Shown piece after piece: positions 59,087-64,000 of a DNA stretch of 64,000 nucleotides; positions within the stretch are counted from its first letter, which is position 1; the number at the start of each line of letters is the position of its first letter. The notes below the pieces were generated by a model that was not told where the DNA came from, searched no databases, and saw nothing but the letters and a program-made list of their open reading frames with translations. The position numbers and the translations under genes are program-made. The DNA comes from Acanthosepion esculentum (lineage: Eukaryota; Mollusca; Cephalopoda; Sepiida; Sepiidae), in contig OZ038485.1 in the NCBI GenBank assembly GCA_964036315.1, forward strand, positions 79,189,460 to 79,253,459, written 5' to 3'.

Positions 59087-62044
59087 TATTTCTGAGATGA
59101 TATACTGTAACTATTTACATCGTTTTCCATTTGAAGTTAAATCATAATCCGGCTGAAAAATCGGATACGTAATTGCACAGGTCGCACAACTAATCAACAG
59201 GTTTCAACTTTCGCAGCGAAACTTCTCCGTACTCTGGTCCAAACAAAACGCTCCTTACTCTCCGAGTTCGCTCTGCCAACTGTCCAATACACTATATTTT
59301 GCTGTTTCTGATCGCGCGTCTCAAAATGGCCTATAGTATCCCAAAAGAATCGCGTCAACATGCGTAATGGGATGATTGCAAATGGCTACACCTCTCGACC
59401 CCGGGTGACATCATCACTCCCTCGCGACGATGGCCTTATCGGATTTATACGCCAATTTCGCCCAGTGAGGTAAATGTATTCTCTTGTCCTCATATTTATT
59501 CCCATATTCATGAAGTTTCGGCTGTTGGACCCTCTGGGCGTGATTTGTGCGGCTTGACTTTCACTAGTATCTGTCTCAATTTCCATCTCAGGACATCTGC
59601 CTGAGAATGAGAAACTTTAAAAGCTCTTACTTCGATTTGGGATCTGATGTCTTAGTATCGTTTCCGCTTGATGGTTATTGTGAAGTTCAGACCCTTATTC
59701 TGTACTGACTCCTCGGAGCTACTCAGCTGGTGTTGCCTGATATTGACTACTGTCCTCACTGGGTGACGGGGTATTGGACCTTGTGAGTCCCCTGATCTTT
59801 CGACCTGTTCAATTTCTGTATTTAGCGAAACTAGTGCATCGAAGCCGCCCAAATAAAACATTACGAATTTGGAGAGGCTGACAATCAGAACCTTACAGAG
59901 GAATGACATCATCATACTACCAGCTTACAAAGGCAATGTAGTGAGGGACAAACAGATTATACAGGAAAACTGGAAGACCTCATTAGAAATGGTAGCTATT
60001 GGAAAGAAAGATCCTACAATGAAAACATGACGAAAAAACTGTTGCAGATCTTAATCATGAAGAAAGACCACTTCCCATCTAAGACATACAGGCCGTTGCC
60101 ACAAAGTTATAGCAAACTACCTGACATATACGGTATCCCTAAAATTCACAAAGACTGCGTTCATCTCAGCTCGATTGTTAGCTGTTAAGGCTCTGCCTGC
60201 CACCTTCCGATTCGCTTCCTTGTGGATATTGTTGACACGTTAATAGGTAAGTCACCATTATATGTTCGAAATTATACCCACTTCGTGGAAATAATAAAAA
60301 ATGCTCCTATCCAATCCAGTCAGATGGTGAGTCTGGACATGATGAATCTGTTCACCAAGGTACCCACAGATAAGGTACTATCGGTAGTTAGGGACAGAAT
60401 AGACACGGACTTATCTCGAAGAGAACGTACCGGTATGCCATTAGAATACCTAATGGATATGCTGATTTTCTGTACCCAAAATACATACTTCCGTATATAT
60501 CAACTGGGTGAATTCTTGGCGATGGGCCTGCCATTATCGCCAGCAATTACTAATATATACAGAGAACAGATAGAATAGTTCGAGGAAATAGCATTAGAAT
60601 TAACATCACTAAAGCCAAAACTATTTCCGAGATACGTAGATGACACCTTTATACTCTGGACCGATCAGGAAATACTAATGGAGCATGTGAACTCAATAAG
60701 ACCATCGATACAGTTCAAAATGGAGAGAAAACTGTAACAAACAAACATTTCTGGGTTTACTAATATCTCGAACAGAGCCATTGGTTAAATACCTCTATAT
60801 ATTGCAAGCCAACATACACTGGACAATTCCTCAACTGCAACAGGGATAGAAGAGCATAAGATAATAACACTCAGGTAACAGCCTTGGTCTGCCTACCCTA
60901 TGGGAAGGGCTTATCGGAGAAGATACAAACAATTTGTGGTTCATATAACATTCAACACTACGCAGGCATTTCCTCTAAGTAAGACAACCCATAGAGCAGA
61001 ACATGATTACCGACTGTGTGTACGCAATACCGTGCAGCTGTGGCAAGAAATATAAAGGGTGGATCAGGCGGCCATTTAAACAAGACTAGCGGATCACCGT
61101 AAAGCCGTAACACGAGGAGAAATAGAAAACTCAGGCATTGCTGAGCATATGTGGAGGGAAAAGGGAGATCATTGGCCTCTGAGAGTTGAAATAGAAAATT
61201 ACTGGAAATTACGAAAAACCGAGGAATCAGCGCATATGCTAAGCAACTAAATCTCCTAAACTGTCCAAGCATAGACATGAATACAATATGGGAACAAATA
61301 ATACAGAGAGCTAGTGAAAAACAACAATAACAAAAATATTGTAATACGAACCCAGGTAAAAACTGTTACTGAATCATTAGGTTTATAAATTCAAAAAAAT
61401 CACCAACTTTCGTGATGTCCTCAAGAACACGTAGCCCAGTGGATAAAAGCGTTGATTGAGTGACTGAAAATATATATATGCAGAGAAAAAGAGAGAAATA
61501 TACTGAGAGAAATGTACGTGTACGAGTTATAAAATCTGTGCATGCATGCGTATGAGGGTGTATGATCACGGTTTTTTTTTCCCTTTAGAAAACTGTGATT
61601 GATAAAGGAAAGATTTTGCATTTATGTTGTACATCCTAACCTAGACTTTTATAGCTAGCAATTTATCTATCTCAATGTCTTTATTATCTATCCATCTATT
61701 TATATCAATCTGTTCATTGTCTATATCAATGTTATCATTATCTATTTCAAACTGTTCATTATTTATAGCTATCTATCGCAATCTATTAATTATATTCTGG
61801 TACATAATTTTTTTGATCATTTTGTCTCGCATAAAGCTGGTAGAAAGAATAACCAATGTATAATTGAATATTTTAATCAGTCTTAGAATATGCAAAATTT
61901 CCTGCCTTCTCTGTATTCAGCAAATTAAATCCATAGTTTGTCATTTCAGAAAGAAAATCGAAATCCGTGTCAGTGCTTCAAACAGAAACTAATTTAGGAT
62001 TCGAGCCAGACGAAGATGTGGCTGAAAATGAAAGAACGACAAGA
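48802..62044 (+). CDS. SLC16/monocarboxylate-transporter-like gene 2, exons 1-4 (3' part outside window)
   Basis: Exons 48802-49070, 49817-49963, 57894-58160 and 61950-62044 encode 259 residues from ATG 48803. Residues 32-37 are DGGWGW, and exon 3 carries YFKKKRALAVGIA. All splice phases equal those of gene 1, and protein identity is about 70-75% by eye. Exons equivalent to gene 1 exons 5-8 are not found before 64000. Introns 2 (7.9 kb) and 3 (3.8 kb) are filled with transposons. The transported solute is unknown. Confidence 0.87.
49817..49963 (+). CDS. Gene 2 exon 2 (TM2-TM3)
   Basis: 147 bases, as in gene 1. Encodes GPFVLFLLKFNLSHRQVIIC and ends VTYGILT. Acceptor TTCACCAG, donor GTAAGA. 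Confidence 0.92.
50165..50379 (-). repeat. 3' LTR of the Ty3/Gypsy element
   Basis: 215 bases, starts TGTTGTGGAG and ends CTATAACA. Confidence 0.93.
50476..52946 (-). pseudogene. Ty3/Gypsy pol: RT, RNase H, integrase
   Basis: The main open frame is 50914-52689. It contains the RT palm motif AYLDDIL (near residue 30). About 20 residues expected between VAPA and AYLDD are missing. RNase H shows ACYASAYGIGACI, where the usual catalytic Asp of DAS is Tyr. The integrase zinc finger (H..H, CKVC) is followed by D in HVDFAGPL, D in VTDNGSQF and E in NGLAEKIVDTLK. The RT N-terminal part (52690-52946) is in another frame after a stop. The C-terminal tail (50476-50733) is separated by a frameshift near 50914. 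Confidence 0.92.
52947..53440 (-). pseudogene. Ty3/Gypsy aspartic protease and pol linker
   Basis: MQLDTGSDLSIINLHTWKKL holds the DTGS active site of a retroviral-type protease. The frame ends at an in-frame TAA after KELDR, just where the RT domain should begin. It is in a different frame from gag, as is common with gag-pol frameshifting. Confidence 0.88.
53498..54343 (-). pseudogene. Ty3/Gypsy gag, C-terminal part
   Basis: A capsid-like region (FHKRWKCLNF, CLVFVQELVAEKDAELRKLV) is followed by one zinc knuckle CFACGELHWYRYC, of the CX2CX3HX4C form. It shares frame with 54344-54607 but is cut off from it by a single TAA. Confidence 0.85.
54344..54607 (-). pseudogene. Ty3/Gypsy gag, N-terminal coiled coil
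   Basis: Gln/Glu/Lys-rich heptad-like stretch (LEKQKAFQKQLQEETF). The first residues (MFATNNVGDKFSE) are encoded by the innermost tandem repeat of the leader. Confidence 0.8.
54575..54710 (-). repeat. Tandem primer-binding-site repeats, element 2
   Basis: GTCGCC/GTCGTC-type units start at 54575, 54634 and 54692, i.e. 58-59 bases apart. On the minus strand the one beside the LTR reads ACTTTTGGCGACGAAGATTT. Each unit also repeats TTTTTCTTCCGxCCTGTGAGTGC-like text. Confidence 0.85.
54711..54928 (-). repeat. 5' LTR of the Ty3/Gypsy element
   Basis: 218 bases. Partner of 50165-50379. Confidence 0.93.
54929..56180. other. Intron 2 remainder: simple repeats, no gene
   Basis: GAT/ATC and TAG runs (54929-54990) and AAT/ACT runs (55770-55815). 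No recognisable protein. Confidence 0.6.
56186..56515. repeat. 60-bp perfect inverted repeat with Penelope-like end
   Basis: 56186-56245 and 56456-56515 are exact reverse complements. Between them, 56241-56273 on the minus strand has CTGAAGA, a GGCC/GGCC stem and CGAAAC, the order of a hammerhead core with one change. The same GTTTCGGC-TGT text occurs at 59515-59545 upstream of the Penelope-like ORF. A SINE piece (minus) fills 56395-56452. Confidence 0.7.
56520..57890. other. Intron 2 end, nothing recognised
   Basis: AT-rich text with no exon-like frame or known repeat signature. A pyrimidine-rich run leads into the exon 3 acceptor. Confidence 0.5.
57894..58160 (+). CDS. Gene 2 exon 3 (TM4-TM6)
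   Basis: GCFVGMSYFSCNVMVGYYFK and then the MCT motif. The stretch SISFYGMRGTFLLISGLF is identical in gene 1. Acceptor TTTTTCAG, donor GTAAGT. Confidence 0.95.
58190..58570 (-). pseudogene. DDE transposase remnant (mariner/Tc1-like superfamily)
   Basis: In shifting minus-strand frames I read VGEDPCIST, AWMVLQEQLLYPYHLQIVQV, FCRWF, LFRDEARFGKDGIT and NQNPHGAIHH. This follows the order of arthropod-type DDE transposases (YPYHLQRVQ...FCRWF...DEARF...NPH). Frameshifts and a stop break it. It lies in intron 3 of gene 2. Confidence 0.65.
59039..59084. repeat. (TA)n microsatellite
   Basis: Pure TA tract in intron 3. Confidence 0.95.
59450..61330 (+). pseudogene. Penelope-like element: RT plus GIY-YIG nuclease, decayed
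   Basis: 60222-60578 is open and encodes VSLDMMNLFTKVPTDKVLSV and FLAMGLPLSPAITNIY, then after a TAG it continues LFPRYVDDTFILWT with the catalytic YVDD. Before it come LPDIYGIPKIHKD and, near 59960, YTGKLEDLIRNGSYWKE. After it, 61005-61060 reads VYAIPCSCGKKYKGW and RRPFKQ, the GIY-YIG nuclease start in the form usual for Penelope-like elements, then EESAHMLS near 61230. Numerous stops make it inactive. It sits in sense orientation in intron 3 of gene 2. Confidence 0.85.
61427..61465 (+). repeat. SINE box-A fragment
   Basis: CACGTAGCCCAGTGGATAAA repeats the start of the SINE at 18090. The rest, to 61940, is (TATC)-like and AT-rich with nothing recognised. Confidence 0.45.
61950..62044 (+). 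CDS. Gene 2 exon 4 (cytoplasmic loop)
   Basis: Acceptor GTCATTTCAG. Encodes KSVSVLQ then ETNLGFEPDEDVAENERTTR. It has 31 whole codons, as in gene 1. Donor GTAAAT at 62045. Confidence 0.88.
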
Positions 62045-62185
62045 GTAAATAACATTTTTACTTCTTCTTTTTTTTCACTTTTTAGTGAGTTTATAGAAAT
62101 ATTTTTGTAACTAGATGGAATTTAAAAAATGTATTATAATAAAATAAGGATTAAAAAAATAATTAATTATTATCAATAGCTCTTC

Positions 62186-62455
62186 TCTTTTAGAAACAAT
62201 AACTCGCCTCAGCATTATGACGATTAGTTCGATCCGCACCAGGTGTCTTATATTTAGTACTCGTACTGAACTAAGCTAAGATCTGACAATATCAATATAG
62301 ACGTTTCACTGGGAAACAATGTTTAAACAAATTATTTTAATAAGAATTAATAAATAATTCATTAGTATCCACTGAGACGTCTCTTTCAGAAACAATGCCT
62401 AGCAGAAGCATCTGATTATTACTATTATATGTCTTATATTTACTTACCGCCAAAG
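62186..62455. repeat. Diverged direct repeat pair
   Basis: AGAAACAATAACTCGCCTCA...GTCTTATATTTA (62195-62255) and AGAAACAATGCCTAGCAGAA...GTCTTATATTTA (62388-62440) are two related units. Confidence 0.55.
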
Positions 62456-62519
62456 AAAATCGATACCTGAGGTTACCTTACAAAGTCACTTGTTCGGGAA
62501 CTGTTAGAAAGTTAACAAT

Positions 62520-63215
62520 AAATTTTAACTTTAATATGGTTATCAATCTTATTTTCTGATAATATCGCGTTTGAACTTCCGTATTTACAAAAATCGACAC
62601 GTTTATACACGCATAAATTAAATTCAGAATTATTTTAAAAATATTATGGTCATTGAATTTCTTGAGATTTTCATTTATGATTAGTAAATGCTGTCATAAT
62701 TTCATAACTGTATCACTTGACCGTTACAAATTAATACAGAATTTTAAAAGAGTCATGGTCATAAATTAATCTAATTCAAATTTAAAAAATGAAAAACATT
62801 CTTGTAAAAATCATTATTCACCGAAAAAATATTTTGCTTGTGGTTATAGTGTCCATAATATATTTTATGCCTAAAAGCAATTAAAAGCTTTACTAATGTC
62901 TCAGGTTTTGCTTTGTTTATTTTAAGATTCAAAGTAGATTTTCTGTGATTGGGAGAGGGTATGTTGAAATAAAGAAAAATCATGATTTAAATTATCGGAG
63001 GAATTGTCCTGATAATTTATATGAATATTAAAGATTACAAAAAACTCTCGGAATTTCATAAAATTAAATAAGCGTGGGTTAACATGTAAAAAGAAAATAT
63101 GTTTATAAAGATTTTCCATAAAATAAACATTCCAATAACAAAATAACACTGGAGACAAGATTTTTAACCCAAATTTGGAAGGTTCTATAATGGATTAAAC
63201 AATAATATTGAGTTC
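62520..63215. repeat. Third, diverged copy of block A/B sequence
   Basis: It follows 1800-2650 in order: TCTGATAATAT, AAAATCGACACGTTTATACAC, TTAATACAGAATTTTAAAAG, ATTCTTGTAAAA-TCATTATTC, GAATTTCATAAAATTAAATA and TGGATTAAAC. Divergence is much higher than between A and B. Confidence 0.8.
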
Positions 63216-63534
63216 AATCCTCATTGGGTGCTCCCTAAATTCGGTCTCATGCCACATCTAAGTAAATCACTACAGAAACATGACATGGGACATTTCAACG
63301 TGGTGCAATTGTTAGTAAGGTTGTTTCGGCAGATCATTTACTACCAAATAATGAATACGATCCGCACGGGGTTCCTTTTACTTTTTACTTTATGTCACAT
63401 AAGCTATGTTTAGTAAATACTTATGAAAACAGTAAATTTCCTCAAAAATATTTTACACAATTATTTGATTGTCTAACATCGCCACTAAATTACAATGCGT
63501 AAACATACAGACAGACATATATATATATATATAT

Positions 63535-63720
63535 TACGGGATCGGGATGGATTGGTTAGAACGATCGCTATCTGGACAGAAGATCCAGGTTGGAATCTCA
63601 CCTTGAGATTTAACTTGATTGTGTTGTCCTGATAAATACTTAATTATATCGGCCTAGGGAAGCGATCCCCACTTTGAAAAGTGATATACATATCACGGAT
63701 TAAACGAAGTTTTATGACTG
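63535..63720 (+). repeat. tRNA-derived SINE
   Basis: GGATGGATTGGTTAGAACGA (box A-like) and CCAGGTTGGAATCTCACC (box B-like), then a tail through TCGGCCTAGGGAAGCGATCC. The B box departs from GGTTCGA at one base. From here to 64000 nothing else is recognised. Confidence 0.6.
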
Positions 63721-64000
63721 AAATTGTGTAGACGGAACCGTTTGGAAGCCTCGTTGCTTATGCTATCTCGAAGACACAAGTCATTGTGACCAACTGTTTG
63801 AGCGTACTGACCATGTTTAAAAAAATGATCACACCAGATTAGGCACCCTCATACCCAGAAACTGTAACTAATGTCCGCTACTCTCGATGTGTAATTATAT
63901 ATTGTTGCGGAACACAAGAGCCTGGGTGGGATTCATTTCAGACGGTGACGGCTATCATTTAAAAATAAAGACAATGATCTGACAGATCAAAAGCAAGGAC

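Noticed and set aside
59515..59545. A second complete hammerhead near the Penelope-like ORF
   Set aside because: Only the CGAAAC half is present; no CTGATGA-like box follows on that strand.
63535..63610. A tRNA gene on the + strand
   Set aside because: The B box is off consensus, the acceptor stem does not pair, and a SINE-like tail follows.

Overview
The window is eukaryotic. Genes are split by introns with GT/AG splice sites, the DNA is AT-rich, and it is full of (TA)n, (GT)n and (AAT)n microsatellites, tRNA-derived SINE pieces and decayed transposons. No bacterial operon, rRNA or CRISPR structure is present. The repeat mix (jockey-like non-LTR 3' ends, Penelope-like elements, mariner, Ty3/Gypsy, SINEs) suits a large lophotrochozoan genome. 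A mollusc, possibly an octopus-like cephalopod, is my best guess, but that is inference only. || The host genes are an SLC16/monocarboxylate-transporter-like (MCT) tandem cluster on the + strand. Gene 1 (12595-23600) can be followed through eight exons whose splice phases all agree. It encodes 493 residues with the MCT signatures DGGWGW and YFKKKRALAVG, but its start codon is unresolved. Gene 2 (48802 to beyond 62044) shows the first four exons, with the same phases and roughly 70-75% amino-acid identity judged by eye. It has a proper ATG, and its 3' half lies outside the window. Two relic exons of the same family remain: an exon-5-like piece at 1-113 and an exon-6-like piece at about 27342-27585. 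The array therefore once had more members. || Layout: 1-1020 relic exon and SINE. 1020-12240 block A of a segmental duplication, holding a 2.4-kb foldback insertion and a decayed minus-strand Penelope-like element. 12595-23600 gene 1, whose introns carry a 75-bp decayed tandem repeat, a mariner fragment, a foldback repeat and non-LTR tails. 24100-26802 BED/hAT-like debris, a non-LTR fragment and a deleted LTR retrotransposon with a CATAT target duplication. 27342-27585 relic exon. 27590-30690 nothing recognised. 30690-41895 block B of the duplication. 42000-48500 direct repeats of non-LTR debris, hairpins and microsatellites. 48802-62044+ gene 2, with a near-complete but dead antisense Ty3/Gypsy element in intron 2, a DDE transposase remnant and a Penelope-like element in intron 3, and a third, diverged copy of block-A sequence in intron 4. 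|| Most notable signals: (a) both LTR retrotransposons carry tandem ~58-70 bp copies of their primer-binding-site region; (b) a hammerhead-ribozyme-like stem sits just 5' of the minus-strand Penelope-like element in both duplicated blocks; (c) identity between the duplicated blocks changes abruptly along their length; (d) a ten-unit 75-bp decayed tandem repeat fills intron 4 of gene 1; (e) gene 1 lacks an in-frame ATG where gene 2 has one.
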